A stretch of DNA of 64,000 bases, from positions 1-64,000 of the forward strand of contig JBNMKZ010000004.1 in NCBI GenBank assembly GCA_050874585.1, in the 5' to 3' direction. Below are positions 35,093 to 44,195 of this stretch, one piece after another. The notes under the pieces are model-generated. The model had not been told where the DNA came from and did no database searches. It was given only the letters and a program-made list of their open reading frames with translations. Both the position numbers and the translations under genes were made by a program. Positions within the stretch are counted from its first letter, which is position 1. Every line of letters begins with the position of its first letter. The DNA is from UBA1067 sp050874585 (GTDB taxonomy: Bacteria > Verrucomicrobiota > Kiritimatiellia > RFP12 > UBA1067).

Positions 35093-37018
35093 ATGAAAAC
35101 GAAGCCAATGACCGTAGTTGAGAAGATTCTTTCGAAGCATCTCGTCGAGGGGAACCCTGCGACGGATTCCGAGCTGGGCATTCGCATTGACCAGACCCTG
35201 ACGCAGGATGCGACTGGCACGATGGCTTATCTCCAGTTTGAGTCGATGGGCGTAGCCCATGTGAAGAACGACTTGGCCGTGAGTTATGTGGATCACAATA
35301 CCGTGCAGATTGGTTTTGAGAATGCCGATGACCATGACTTTCTCGCGTCCATCGCCAAGAAATACGGCATCATCTACTCCAAGGCGGGTAATGGGATTTG
35401 CCATCAGCTCCACCTGGAGCGATTCGGCAAGCCTGGGACGACGCTACTTGGGTCCGACTCCCACACGCCGACGGGCGGTGGCATCGGGCAAATTGCCATT
35501 GGCGCGGGCGGCATCGATATCGCCGTCGCCATGGCCGGCGGGGCGTTTCACATTCCGACGCCGAAGGTTCGCGCCATTTACCTGAAGGGCAAACTGAAGC
35601 GTGGTGTGAGTGCCAAGGATGTAATCCTCAAGGTGCTGGAGAAGTTTGGCACGAAGGGGAATGTTGGCTGGATTTTCGAGTACTGCGGGCCGGGCGTTGA
35701 GACTTTGGATGTGCCCTCGCGTGCGACGATTACGAACATGGGTGCGGAACTCGGCGTGACGACGAGCGTCTTCCCGTCCGATGCCGTGACTAAACAGTTC
35801 CTCGTGGCGCAGGGGCGCGGCAAGGACTGGACGGAAATCGTTGCGGATGCCGGTTCGGTGTATGATGATTCCTTCACGATTGACCTGTCGAAGCTGGAAC
35901 CGCTGGCGGCGGCCCCGCACAGCCCGGGCAATATTGTGACGGTGAAGTCGATGGTCGGCACGAAGGTAAATCAGATCATGATTGGCTCGTGTACGAATTC
36001 ATCCTACCGCGACATCCGCACGGTGGCCCAGATTCTGAAGGGTAAGCATGTGGCGGATGAGGTTGAGGTCGGCATTGCCTGTGGTTCGCGTCAGGTCGTC
36101 AATATGCTGGCGGCGGATGGGTCGCTGGCCATTCTCATCAAGGCAGGGTGCCGCATTCTTGAGAACGCCTGCGGGTTCTGCATCGGGGCGCACATGAGCC
36201 CGTCAACGAATGCCGTGTCGCTGCGAACGAACAACCGCAATTTTGAAGGACGTAGCGGAACGAAGTCCGCGAAGGTCTATCTTGTCTCGCCCGAAACGGC
36301 GGCGGCCTCGGCTCTGGCGGGCGAGGTAACGGTCTGCAAGGGTACGACGGCCGTTCCTGCGCCGAAGAAGTTCCCGATTGACGACACGATGTTCCTCTAT
36401 CGCGAGACGGCCGGGAAGGGCGTAAAGGGAACGAAGATTGTTCGAGGTCCGAACATTGCAACCGTGCCGAAAGGCGAACCGCTTGCGCGGAATCTCGCGG
36501 GCGTGGTCGCCATCCGCGTGGGTGACAAGATTACGACCGACCACATCATGCCGGCCGGGGCTCGCCTCAAGTTTCGCTCGAATGTGCCGGAATATGCGAA
36601 ATACGTCTTTGAGCCGTGCGACAAGACGTTCCACGACCGTTGCCTCGCCAACAAGGAGGCGGGTTTGGTGAACGTCATTGTGGCCGGCGAAAGCTATGGA
36701 CAGGGCAGTTCGCGTGAACACGCGGCACTTTGTCCGATGTATCTCGGCGTGAAGGCTCTGATTGCAAAATCCATTGAGCGCATTCACCGTGCCAACCTCA
36801 TCAATTTCGGAATCGTTCCGTTTGTGTTTGCCGATCCAAAGGATTACGACAAGTTAGAAGCGGGCGACCGACTTGAATTGAAGGGCATTCGAGAGGCCGT
36901 TGCGGGTGATGGCGTTCTGATGGTGAAGAGCACGAAGGGTTCGTTTGAAGTGCGGACGACACTTTCGGCGCGTGAGAAGCATCTCATTCTTTCGGGAGGG
37001 CTTCTCGCCTCGTTGTGA
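35093..37018 (+). CDS. Aconitate hydratase
   Basis: Isomerises citrate to isocitrate in the TCA cycle. 641 residues, the compact bacterial aconitase type rather than the 890-residue AcnA. The [4Fe-4S] ligands are Cys300 (GSCTNS), Cys360 and Cys363 (CGFC). LLGSDSHTPTGGG near 120 and SSREHAAL near 543 are substrate-site motifs. The related 3-isopropylmalate and homoaconitase enzymes have split subunits, which argues for aconitase. Start ATG with no Shine-Dalgarno, directly after the -10. Confidence 0.9.
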   Translation: MKTKPMTVVEKILSKHLVEGNPATDSELGIRIDQTLTQDATGTMAYLQFESMGVAHVKNDLAVSYVDHNTVQIGFENADDHDFLASIAKKYGIIYSKAGNGICHQLHLERFGKPGTTLLGSDSHTPTGGGIGQIAIGAGGIDIAVAMAGGAFHIPTPKVRAIYLKGKLKRGVSAKDVILKVLEKFGTKGNVGWIFEYCGPGVETLDVPSRATITNMGAELGVTTSVFPSDAVTKQFLVAQGRGKDWTEIVADAGSVYDDSFTIDLSKLEPLAAAPHSPGNIVTVKSMVGTKVNQIMIGSCTNSSYRDIRTVAQILKGKHVADEVEVGIACGSRQVVNMLAADGSLAILIKAGCRILENACGFCIGAHMSPSTNAVSLRTNNRNFEGRSGTKSAKVYLVSPETAAASALAGEVTVCKGTTAVPAPKKFPIDDTMFLYRETAGKGVKGTKIVRGPNIATVPKGEPLARNLAGVVAIRVGDKITTDHIMPAGARLKFRSNVPEYAKYVFEPCDKTFHDRCLANKEAGLVNVIVAGESYGQGSSREHAALCPMYLGVKALIAKSIERIHRANLINFGIVPFVFADPKDYDKLEAGDRLELKGIREAVAGDGVLMVKSTKGSFEVRTTLSAREKHLILSGGLLASL

Positions 37019-37103
37019 ACTGTTCGCTTTTGTATTGATGCGGCGGCCTTCGGTTCATGTCCTTGGGTTTGTGCCTGTTGATACAGGGTGTCCTGAATTG
37101 TGG

Positions 37104-37109
37104 TATAAT
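37104..37109 (+). promoter_or_regulatory. Promoter -10 of the BamD-like gene
   Basis: TATAAT preceded by TGTGG, six bases before the ATG at 37116. TTGATA at 37078-37083 is a possible -35 at 20 bases. Confidence 0.65.
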
Positions 37110-37115
37110 AAGCGT

Positions 37116-38150
37116 ATGAAGTTTAGAAATTCGTTCTTATTGCTTGCAGTTGCCTGTGCTTTTGGCACGGTTGGCGCGGTGGATCAGCCAGGCGTCAGCC
37201 CTGGTCCTGGCGTTCGGTATGCGACCGATGCCTACCCGGGTTTCGACAGCGAGGACGAGATTGTGCGTCCGTCGAAGAAGGAGCCGCGGTGGTTTGCTTG
37301 GCTGACTGGCCCGAAGATGACGAATGCGGCGGATCAGTTCGCTTGGGCGCAGGCGTGCGAACGTGAGGAGTCATGGGGCGCGGCGCGGCGTGGGTACGAT
37401 GCGCTTGTGCGGTACTGGCCGACAGCCCCCGAGGCGGTGAAGGCACAGAAAGCGCTGGCGGATCTGCTGCTTGTGCACGACCTCGACTACGAGGAGGCTT
37501 TTGCCGAGTATCGGTATCTGCTCGACTTCTATTCGCTTGAATGCGACTATGACGCAATTGCCGCGCAGGCGTACAAGGTGGCGAACCTGATGCGCGAGGA
37601 AGGCAAGCACATCCTTTTCTTCCGCTTTGCAAACACGGTGGATGTGCGACGCGCCTACGAGTCGGTTGTCCTGCGGTCGCCCGGCGCGGCATTTGTGCCG
37701 GAGGCACTCCTGACGATTGCCGAACTGCGCGAAGACGAGGGAAAGTATGAGGTCGCCGTCGAGGTCTATGAGAATCTGCGCAACCTCTACCCAGAGTCGC
37801 CAGAGGCCAAGGAGGCTTTGGTGCGCGAGGCGCGGGTCCGGATGAAGATTCTGGAGGACAACGGGTACAACCGGCTGCGTGTCAACGACACCATCGGTTA
37901 CCTCAAGTTGGCCATGCGCGAGGACATTTCAGCGAGTGCTCGGGAGGAGTTGGCCGAGATGCTGGATCGTGTCCAGTGCGATCTTGAGGCAGAGGCCTAT
38001 CGAGCGGCGAAGTTCTACGATTCGCGTACGCGCACGCTGCGCTCGGCGGTGAATGCATACGAGAAGTATCTGCGGGACTATCCGACGGGTGCACATGCGG
38101 CGGAAGTCCGTGAGCGGCTGGCGATACTGAAGGAGGGCAAGGAGAAATGA
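37116..38150 (+). CDS. BamD/YfiO-like TPR envelope protein
   Basis: 344 residues with a signal peptide (1-21, ending VGAVD) and several TPR-like helical pairs, including the YPESPEAKEA and YPTGAHAAEVR motifs that follow the pattern of BamD/tol-pal system proteins. BamD assists outer membrane protein insertion. There is no lipobox Cys at the cleavage site, unlike E. coli BamD, so it may be periplasmic. Coupled to lptE, another outer-membrane biogenesis gene, which supports the role. Confidence 0.7.
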   Translation: MKFRNSFLLLAVACAFGTVGAVDQPGVSPGPGVRYATDAYPGFDSEDEIVRPSKKEPRWFAWLTGPKMTNAADQFAWAQACEREESWGAARRGYDALVRYWPTAPEAVKAQKALADLLLVHDLDYEEAFAEYRYLLDFYSLECDYDAIAAQAYKVANLMREEGKHILFFRFANTVDVRRAYESVVLRSPGAAFVPEALLTIAELREDEGKYEVAVEVYENLRNLYPESPEAKEALVREARVRMKILEDNGYNRLRVNDTIGYLKLAMREDISASAREELAEMLDRVQCDLEAEAYRAAKFYDSRTRTLRSAVNAYEKYLRDYPTGAHAAEVRERLAILKEGKEK

Positions 38151-38653
38151 TTCGGAAGTTCTTGAAGATGGTTGTTCCGGCAGTCGCGCTGGCTGGTTGT
38201 GCATCCTACACATGGACATCGTCCATTCCGGCGGAGATGCGCACAATCTCGGTTCCGACTTTCCGCAATGAGAGTAAGGTGACGGAACTCGGCAATGTCG
38301 TTGCGCGGCAGATATTGCGCGAGGTTCAGCGTGAGGGAACTTTTAGGATTGAGTCCGCCGATGACGCAGTTCTTGAGATTCAGGGGGTTGTTAAGTCGGC
38401 TGGATCAAGCCATCTGGGTAGCGATCGGTCAACGGGACAACGGAACTCGATTCAGAGTCTTTCCGTGCAGGTGGTGGTCTCAGTCATCGACCACAAGAAT
38501 GGAAAGGTCCTGATGGACAACCGTGTCTACGAGGCATCCGTTCCATTTGGGACGAGCGGCGACCTGATGACGGGCATGCGCAATGCATCTGGTCGTGTGG
38601 CGGAAGAAATCGCCGCACGCGTTATGGATGATGTCCTTGCGCTCAAGTTTTGA
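38147..38653 (+). CDS. lptE: LPS-assembly lipoprotein LptE
   Basis: Partner of LptD at the outer membrane for lipopolysaccharide insertion. 168 residues; lipobox ALAGC with Cys18, then the segment with MRTISVPTFRNES and ELGNVVARQILREV typical of LptE in many phyla. Overlaps the upstream gene by ATGA. This implies an outer membrane with LPS. Confidence 0.85.
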   Translation: MIRKFLKMVVPAVALAGCASYTWTSSIPAEMRTISVPTFRNESKVTELGNVVARQILREVQREGTFRIESADDAVLEIQGVVKSAGSSHLGSDRSTGQRNSIQSLSVQVVVSVIDHKNGKVLMDNRVYEASVPFGTSGDLMTGMRNASGRVAEEIAARVMDDVLALKF

Positions 38654-38682
38654 CAGTTTAAAGCATTGAAGGAAAGAAGACC

Positions 38683-38991
38683 ATGAACGAAGTACATGCG
38701 GTAATTGAACTCAAGATTACGCCCCAGCGTGATTGTGGCTTTGGCAAGATTGCCGAGAAGGTTTCGAAGTTCGAGCAGGTTGAGGCCTGTTTCTTGATGT
38801 CTGGCGGCTATGATCTGCTGGTGTTTGTCAAGGGTGACAGTCTTCAGGATGTGGCGCAGTTCGTTGCGGCGGATCTTTCGACGCTTGACGGTGTGCTGTC
38901 AACCTCGACGCATTTCATGCTGAAGACCTATAAGCAGAAGGGCATTCTCGACCTTCCCGAGGACGATGGGCGTTTGGCGGTGACGCCCTAA
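38683..38991 (+). CDS. Stand-alone Lrp/AsnC ligand-binding domain protein
   Basis: 102 residues forming only the RAM/SIAM domain of Lrp/AsnC regulators, with no helix-turn-helix. The pattern of AVIELKITP, a central SGGYDLLVFVKG strand and THFMLKTY is typical. Such proteins bind small molecules or act as partners of full regulators. Shine-Dalgarno AAGGAAAGAAG upstream. The downstream TPR gene follows after 21 bases, in the same direction. Confidence 0.82.
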   Translation: MNEVHAVIELKITPQRDCGFGKIAEKVSKFEQVEACFLMSGGYDLLVFVKGDSLQDVAQFVAADLSTLDGVLSTSTHFMLKTYKQKGILDLPEDDGRLAVTP

Positions 38992-39012
38992 CAGCGAGAG
39001 GAGCGTGTAAAG

Positions 39013-40404
39013 ATGGCAGTCGATTTGGCGCAGAAGGCCCAGAATTTCACCAATCGCGGGCGGCAGGCCCTTGAGACGGGTCGGTATGACCTTGCGGTTG
39101 ACATGCTGATGGAGGCGGTTGCGGCAGCACCGGATGTCCTTGAGACGCGGCGCCTGTTGCGGACGGCTCAGATTGCTAACTTCAGAAAGAACGGCAAAGC
39201 CGGCTTCGGTGCGAAACTTGGCTATATGCTGGCGCGGCAGAAGATTCTCGGTCTCGCCAAGAAGGGCAAGGGAGCTGAGGCGATGGCTGAGGCTGAGAAA
39301 CTCCTTTGCCAGAATCCGTTGGATGCGGACAACATCGAGGCGGCGGTCAAGGCGGCTGAGGCCGCTGGAAAGGCGGATCACGCCGCCATTTCGATTGAGG
39401 CGGCCTATGAATGTAGCAATAAGGATCCTTCGCTTTTGGAACGTGTGGCAACCTACTACACGATGGCCAAGCGGTGGGACAAGGCCCGCGATGCCTACCA
39501 GAAGCTCTCGGAACTGAAGCCCGGCGACCAACGTGTGATGCAGTTGCTCAAGAATGCCGAGGCGCAGGCAACGATGAATGCCGGGTGGGAGCAGACGGCC
39601 GGCAAGAAGGGCGGCTTCCAGAATCTCATCGCCAATAAGGAGCAGGCGAAGCGTCTTGATCAGGCGAACAAGGCGGTCGTGACGGGTTCGGATGCCGATG
39701 CGCTCATTGCCGAGAAGCTCGCGCAGATTGAAAAGGAACCGAAGAATATGAACTACCGCCGCGCCCTGGCGCGACTCTATGTTCAGAACAAGCGGTTCGC
39801 GGAGGCGATTGACTGCCTGTCGAAGGCGATTGAGGCGGCGGGTTCCATGGACCCTGAACTCGATCGGATGCTCTCCCAGACGCGAGTTCAGTACTACGAC
39901 CAGCAGATTGACGCGCTGAAGGCTGAGGGCAAGACGGAGGATGCCGAACAGCTTGAGGGCGAGAAGAACCAGTTTGTGTTTGACGATCTCGCTGCGCGCG
40001 TTGAGCGCTATCCGAACGACCTGCATTTGCGCTATGAACTGGGTGTCCAGTATTTCACCTATGGCTATTACGACGAGGCGCTTGAGCACCTCCAGTTGGC
40101 GCAGAAGAGTCCGAAGGACCGTCTTTGGGCACTCTATTACCTGGCGATGTGCTTCCTGATGAAGGGTCAGTCCGACATGGCCGTCATGCAGCTTGAGACG
40201 GCTCGTGACCAGATTCCGACGATGGATGACCTGAAGAAGAAAGTCGTCTATCGACTGGGGCTTTGCGCCGAGGAGGCTGGAGATCTTGAAAAGGCCTACC
40301 AGTACTACAAGGATGTCTATTCAACGGATGTCGGGTTTGAGGACTTGTCGGATCGTATGCTGGCGGTCAGTCAGGCCCTCAAGGAACGGCAACAGCAGGG
40401 TTGA
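39013..40404 (+). CDS. Cytoplasmic TPR-repeat protein
   Basis: 463 residues with tandem TPR-like units: near 8-45, 130-190, 245-290 and 335-440. No signal peptide or membrane segment. TPR scaffolds mediate protein contacts; no partner is evident. The Shine-Dalgarno is GAGAGGAG at 38995-39002. A 10-base hairpin follows the stop. Confidence 0.8.
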   Translation: MAVDLAQKAQNFTNRGRQALETGRYDLAVDMLMEAVAAAPDVLETRRLLRTAQIANFRKNGKAGFGAKLGYMLARQKILGLAKKGKGAEAMAEAEKLLCQNPLDADNIEAAVKAAEAAGKADHAAISIEAAYECSNKDPSLLERVATYYTMAKRWDKARDAYQKLSELKPGDQRVMQLLKNAEAQATMNAGWEQTAGKKGGFQNLIANKEQAKRLDQANKAVVTGSDADALIAEKLAQIEKEPKNMNYRRALARLYVQNKRFAEAIDCLSKAIEAAGSMDPELDRMLSQTRVQYYDQQIDALKAEGKTEDAEQLEGEKNQFVFDDLAARVERYPNDLHLRYELGVQYFTYGYYDEALEHLQLAQKSPKDRLWALYYLAMCFLMKGQSDMAVMQLETARDQIPTMDDLKKKVVYRLGLCAEEAGDLEKAYQYYKDVYSTDVGFEDLSDRMLAVSQALKERQQQG

Positions 40405-40416
40405 CGTTCATGGGGC

Positions 40417-40440
40417 GGGCGACGGGTTTTCCCGTCGCCC
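40417..40440 (+). terminator. Hairpin after the TPR gene
   Basis: GGGCGACGGG pairs perfectly with CCCGTCGCCC around a TTTT loop. No T run follows on either strand, so its efficiency is uncertain; it separates the TPR gene from the convergent tRNA-Glu. Confidence 0.6.
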
Positions 40441-40502
40441 GTACTCATTGAAGGTGCGGGTATATAAGATGGAAAACCATCGCTCAGTGATCAAGTGGGA
40501 AG

Positions 40503-40577
40503 TGGCAGCCCCAAGGAGAGTCGAACTCCTCTACCAAGCATGAAAAGCTCGTGTCCTAGCCGATAGACGATGGGGCC
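40503..40577 (-). tRNA. tRNA-Glu (anticodon TTC)
   Basis: On the minus strand GGCCCCA begins at 40577, and the 3' end TGGGGCT-G-CCA finishes at 40503 with encoded CCA. The anticodon arm CGAGC-TTTTCAT-GCTTG contains TTC. The T arm carries GTTCGAC. Confidence 0.93.
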
Positions 40578-40593
40578 GTTTCAACAGGCGGAA

Positions 40594-40623
40594 AGTATAT
40601 CATAATTTGGATGATGAAATCAA
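40594..40623 (-). promoter_or_regulatory. tRNA-Glu promoter
   Basis: On the minus strand TTGATT (40623-40618) and TATACT (40599-40594) are 18 bases apart. It lies just upstream of and divergent to dprA. Confidence 0.75.
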
Positions 40624-40635
40624 GGGGGTACTTGA

Positions 40636-41742
40636 GTGACTGAACAAGAGGCCTATGTGGCGTTCAATCTCGCCGAGCGGGTCGGTTCCGTTACGGTCGA
40701 GAAACTGGTGTCTCGATATGGGTCGGTCGTTGCCGCCTGGGAGAATTTTCCGAAGAAAGTGGCGCGGAATGGTGGCGAGATCGACTGGCGGCGCGAGTTC
40801 TCCATCGCTGCAAAATATCATGTGACGATTCTGACGCCGGCGGACGCAGATTATCCGGAGATTCTGCTGAAGACGCAGGGGCATCCGCTCGTGCTCTATG
40901 TCATGGGGGATGTCGCGGCACTTTCGAAAGCGGCTATTGCCATTGTCGGGACACGTCGTGCGACGGCCTATGGTCGCGATCAGGCCAATCGGTTTGGGTA
41001 TGAACTTGCCAGCAACGGTTGGTGTATTGTGTCGGGGTTGGCCCTTGGCGTAGATGCCGAAGCGCATCGTGGAGCCTTGGATGCGGGAGGTGTGACGGTT
41101 GCTGTGCTGGGTTCGGCGCTTGATCGCCTCTATCCCGAGGAGAACCGTGAATTGGCCCGCGAGATCGTAAAAAAGGGCGGGGCCGTGGTGAGTGAGTTCC
41201 CCTTTGGCCGGGAACCCGACAATCAGACGTTCCCTCAGCGGAACCATGTGGTCGCTGCACTTGCGAGTGGGGTTCTCGCCGTTGAGGCTCCGTCCAAGAG
41301 CGGAACCTTGATTACAGTTGGGTTCGCGACGACACTTGGACGTACGTGCATGGCCGTGCCGGGGCGAGTGGACAGTCCGGCAAGCGCGGGTTGCCTGAAA
41401 CTGATTCGAGACGGTGTGACGCTTGTGCGATGCGCGGCGGATGTGCAGGAAGCAATGTCCAATTTGTTGCCTCAGAGTAGCAGGAGAGTTGGAAAAGAGG
41501 ATGCCGCACCGTCGAATCCCGTTGTAAAGAAGTCGCCGATTGTTGTGGAGCCGCCGAAGTTCTCACTTGAGGAGTCGATGATTATGCGGGAGGTTGATGC
41601 AGCGGGCGTTTCAATGGACCATCTGGTCGGGTGCACGGGACTGTCCGAGTCAAAGGTTGCCACGCTTTGCATGACCCTTCGGCTGAAGGGGCGGTTGCGC
41701 TACTTGCCGGGCAATCGGGTGGCCCTGCCGCGCCAACCCTGA
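40636..41742 (+). CDS. dprA: DNA-processing protein DprA
   Basis: Binds incoming single-stranded DNA and loads RecA in natural transformation. 368 residues: an N-terminal helical region, a Rossmann domain with IVGTRRATAYG from about 101, SGLALGVDAEAHRGAL, GSALDRLYP and SEFPFG, then a winged-helix-like C terminus (about 300-360). Start is GTG at 40636 with AAGGGGG upstream. The -35 of the divergent tRNA-Glu promoter lies within that leader. Confidence 0.92.
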   Translation: MTEQEAYVAFNLAERVGSVTVEKLVSRYGSVVAAWENFPKKVARNGGEIDWRREFSIAAKYHVTILTPADADYPEILLKTQGHPLVLYVMGDVAALSKAAIAIVGTRRATAYGRDQANRFGYELASNGWCIVSGLALGVDAEAHRGALDAGGVTVAVLGSALDRLYPEENRELAREIVKKGGAVVSEFPFGREPDNQTFPQRNHVVAALASGVLAVEAPSKSGTLITVGFATTLGRTCMAVPGRVDSPASAGCLKLIRDGVTLVRCAADVQEAMSNLLPQSSRRVGKEDAAPSNPVVKKSPIVVEPPKFSLEESMIMREVDAAGVSMDHLVGCTGLSESKVATLCMTLRLKGRLRYLPGNRVALPRQP

Positions 41743-41785
41743 CGGTGGAATCATAGAAAACAGAAAGACAAACGAAGTAGTGAAG

Positions 41786-42421
41786 ATGAAAGAAGAGACG
41801 AATGCCTACATATTCGACATGGACGGTACATTGATCAACAACTGCCGCTATCACATCATCGCCTGGCAGGAGTTCTCGCGGCGATATGGGCACGAACTGA
41901 CAGCCCGTGAAATCATTGATTGGATGGGGGCCCCTAATACCTATTATTGTGAGCAGATTTTCGGTCGTCCGCTTTCGCCGGATGAACTGGCTCGGTTGGG
42001 CGAGGAGAAGGAGCAAATCTATCGGGAACTGTTTGCGCCACATTTGCGCTTGCCCGATGGGCTTCGTGCGTTCCTTGACCGTGCCCATGCCGAAGGCATC
42101 CCATGTGCCGTAGCGACGGGAGGTCCGAAGGAAAACGTTGATTTCGTTCTGGATGGGCTTGCCATTCGCAAGGATTTCGAGGTTGTCATCGATGCGTCGT
42201 GCTATACGCACGGGAAGCCGGCACCGGATTGTTTCTTGGCTGCGGCAAGCCGACTGGGCGTCTCGGCTGGACGATGCACCGTTTTCGAGGATGCGGTGGC
42301 TGGCATCCGTGCCGCCAAGGCGGCTGGTATGCGGGTCATTGCCGTCACGTTTACAAATCCGCGTACCACATTGCTTGCCGAAGCCCCCGATCAAATCATT
42401 GACTCGTATACGGAACTCTGA
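41786..42421 (+). CDS. HAD-family phosphatase/phosphomutase, beta-phosphoglucomutase-like
   Basis: 211 residues. DMDGT at 11-15 holds the nucleophile Asp11 and acid Asp13. The cap domain is of the helical C1 type; ATGGPKEN near 113 is motif II, HGKPAPDCF motif III, and FEDAVAGIRAAKAAGM motif IV. The substrate is probably a sugar phosphate or related metabolite. ATG at 41786 is preferred to the GTG two codons earlier. Followed by an inverted repeat. Confidence 0.88.
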   Translation: MKEETNAYIFDMDGTLINNCRYHIIAWQEFSRRYGHELTAREIIDWMGAPNTYYCEQIFGRPLSPDELARLGEEKEQIYRELFAPHLRLPDGLRAFLDRAHAEGIPCAVATGGPKENVDFVLDGLAIRKDFEVVIDASCYTHGKPAPDCFLAAASRLGVSAGRCTVFEDAVAGIRAAKAAGMRVIAVTFTNPRTTLLAEAPDQIIDSYTEL

Positions 42422-42437
42422 ATGGGGATTGCCCCAT
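42422..42437. promoter_or_regulatory. Inverted repeat next to the transporter promoter
   Basis: ATGGGG and CCCCAT flank ATTG, a six-base stem that begins in the stop codon of the HAD gene and ends four bases before the -10 of the next promoter. It could be a weak terminator or an operator. Confidence 0.4.
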
Positions 42438-42441
42438 GTGG

Positions 42442-42447
42442 TATAAT
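42442..42447 (+). promoter_or_regulatory. Promoter -10 of the AEC transporter gene
   Basis: TATAAT preceded by TGTGG, eleven bases before the ATG at 42459. Confidence 0.65.
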
Positions 42448-42458
42448 CTTCCGCCCGT

Positions 42459-43400
42459 ATGGAAAATTTCTTGGTTGTTGCGCGGCAGGTTGCCGTTCTG
42501 TTTGCACTGATTGGTGTTGGGGCCGTTTGTCGGCGGATGCACCTTTTGGGCGCGTCCGCCGTGCGGGGAATGGTCAATGTTCTTCTTCTCCTCGTCACAC
42601 CGTGCCTGATTGTGGATGCATTTCAGCGTCCGTTTGATTCGTCCATGTTGGCGCAGCTGGGACTGGCGTTCTTGATTGCGTTGGCTTTGCATGCGGTGCT
42701 CATTCTATTGGCGCACATTCTCATCCGGACGGGGCGGGCTTCGACAGAGACCGTTTTGCGGTTGGCCGTCGTCTTCTCGAATGCGGGTTTTATGGGCATT
42801 CCGCTTGAGCAGGCCGTACTGGGGGATGAAGGCGTGTTCTTCGGCATCATATATGTTGCGGTCTTCAATGTGATGGTCTGGAGTTGGGGCTTGCGGGTTA
42901 TGCGGGGGACGGATAGCAGAAGCGCGGAGAGCCGTGGTCCATGGGTCATGTTCGTCAATCCAGGAACGGTTGGCCTGATGCTTGGGCTCCCGCTTTTCCT
43001 CTTCTCGGTTAGCCTGCCGGAGATTGTGCACACGCCAGTTCGGATGATGGCATCTCTGAATACGCCGTTGGCGATGCTGGTCATCGGCTACTATTTGGCA
43101 GGAGCACACCTTGGGGCGGTTGTGCGCAACCTGTCGGCCTATGAGGCGGCGATTATGCGCCTCATCATCTGCCCATTGGCTCTGACATTTGCGCTCTATC
43201 CTTTCCGTGGCCAATTGGATAGGGTCATGATGCTCTCCCTTGTGGCCGCCGCGTCCGCTCCTGTTGCGGCTACGGTTACGATGTTTGCTTCGAAATATGG
43301 TCGGGATGTCGACCTGTCGGTTGGCGTTGTAAGCGGCACGACCATTCTCAGTATTGTGACGATGCCGACTGTCATTGCACTTGCCATGAGTGTTCTTTAA
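42459..43400 (+). CDS. AEC-family (auxin efflux carrier-like) transporter
   Basis: 313 residues with about ten membrane segments in two sets of five. The N-terminal set contains the NVLLLLVTPCLIVDAF stretch and FSNAGFMGIPL, both typical of AEC permeases such as malonate or malate carriers. The C-terminal set includes MLVIGYYLAGAHLG. Substrate unknown. No Shine-Dalgarno is visible, consistent with a short leader. Confidence 0.88.
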   Translation: MENFLVVARQVAVLFALIGVGAVCRRMHLLGASAVRGMVNVLLLLVTPCLIVDAFQRPFDSSMLAQLGLAFLIALALHAVLILLAHILIRTGRASTETVLRLAVVFSNAGFMGIPLEQAVLGDEGVFFGIIYVAVFNVMVWSWGLRVMRGTDSRSAESRGPWVMFVNPGTVGLMLGLPLFLFSVSLPEIVHTPVRMMASLNTPLAMLVIGYYLAGAHLGAVVRNLSAYEAAIMRLIICPLALTFALYPFRGQLDRVMMLSLVAAASAPVAATVTMFASKYGRDVDLSVGVVSGTTILSIVTMPTVIALAMSVL

Positions 43401-43438
43401 TCACCTATACATTATATAGTAGTATAAGGAGCGTCGAA

Positions 43439-44011
43439 ATGAATGAGATGATGAAGAAAGCGGCTGAAGGTCTGATGCGGCGTGGATTTGAGGTCACTCT
43501 TGTGGCGAGCAAAGAGGCGGCGACCGAACTCATCCTTCGTGAGGCAGTTTCGGCGGCATCCGTCGGCTGGGGTGGAAGCGAGACCATTAAGGCTCTTGGC
43601 GTTCGCGAGCGGCTGGCCGCCGAAGGAAAGGAAATCCGTGATCACCAGCTGGTGATGGACCTTTTTCTCCTGAGTGCGAACGCGTTGACAGTGGACGGCC
43701 GTATCGTGAATATCGACGGGCGCGGCAATCGCGTGGCGGCCTCAATTACGGGGCCAGGGCGCGTCATTTATGTCGTGGGACGAAATAAGATTGTCGATGG
43801 GGGCGTGGACGCGGCAATCGCCCGCATTCGCAAGTTCGCCTGTCCTCCGAATTGCCGACGATTGGGTAAGCGGACGCCCTGTGCGCTGACGGGAAGGTGC
43901 GAAAACTGCGACTCACCAGACCGAATCTGCCGCGTTATCGCCATATTTGAGCGTCGGCCGACTGCAACACCAACGCACGTCATTCTTGTTGACGAGGATC
44001 TCGGCTACTGA
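43439..44011 (+). CDS. LUD-domain protein (LutC/YkgG-like, DUF162)
   Basis: 190 residues. The opening resembles DUF162 proteins (LMRRGFEVTLVASKEAATELI), followed by VGWGGSETIKALG and the Asn-rich NALTVDGRIVNIDGRGNRVAA core. The C-terminal part carries a cysteine cluster (CPPNCRR, PCALTGRCENC, RIC). Family members relate to lactate oxidation with LutA and LutB, which are not seen here. Shine-Dalgarno AAGGAGCG at 43427-43434. Confidence 0.87.
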   Translation: MNEMMKKAAEGLMRRGFEVTLVASKEAATELILREAVSAASVGWGGSETIKALGVRERLAAEGKEIRDHQLVMDLFLLSANALTVDGRIVNIDGRGNRVAASITGPGRVIYVVGRNKIVDGGVDAAIARIRKFACPPNCRRLGKRTPCALTGRCENCDSPDRICRVIAIFERRPTATPTHVILVDEDLGY

Positions 44012-44046
44012 GTTTTCATGCGGGACTTGGGCATTGCCCAATCAGG

Positions 44047-44088
44047 GACAGGTGGGACATTCTGTTACGGTTGAATGTCCCACCTGTC
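44047..44088. terminator. Perfect 16-base inverted repeat between the LUD gene and dnaK
   Basis: GACAGGTGGGACATTC at 44047-44062 is the exact reverse complement of 44073-44088, with a ten-base loop. There is no T run. It may end LUD transcription or be an operator for dnaK, whose -35 starts 37 bases later. Confidence 0.55.
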
Positions 44089-44124
44089 GCATTATTCGCG
44101 GAAAATGGTGGCGGAATGTAGGTC

Positions 44125-44177
44125 TTGAACGGATGGCATGCGCTCTGCTACACTATGGGTGACACCCGTGGTGGGTG
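44125..44177 (+). promoter_or_regulatory. dnaK promoter and leader hairpin
   Basis: TTGAAC at 44125-44130 and TACACT at 44149-44154 with 18-base spacing. CACCC at 44163-44167 pairs with GGGTG at 44173-44177 at the expected transcript 5' end. No CIRCE element is present. Confidence 0.65.
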
Positions 44178-44195
44178 CAGAAAGAAGAAGAAAAT

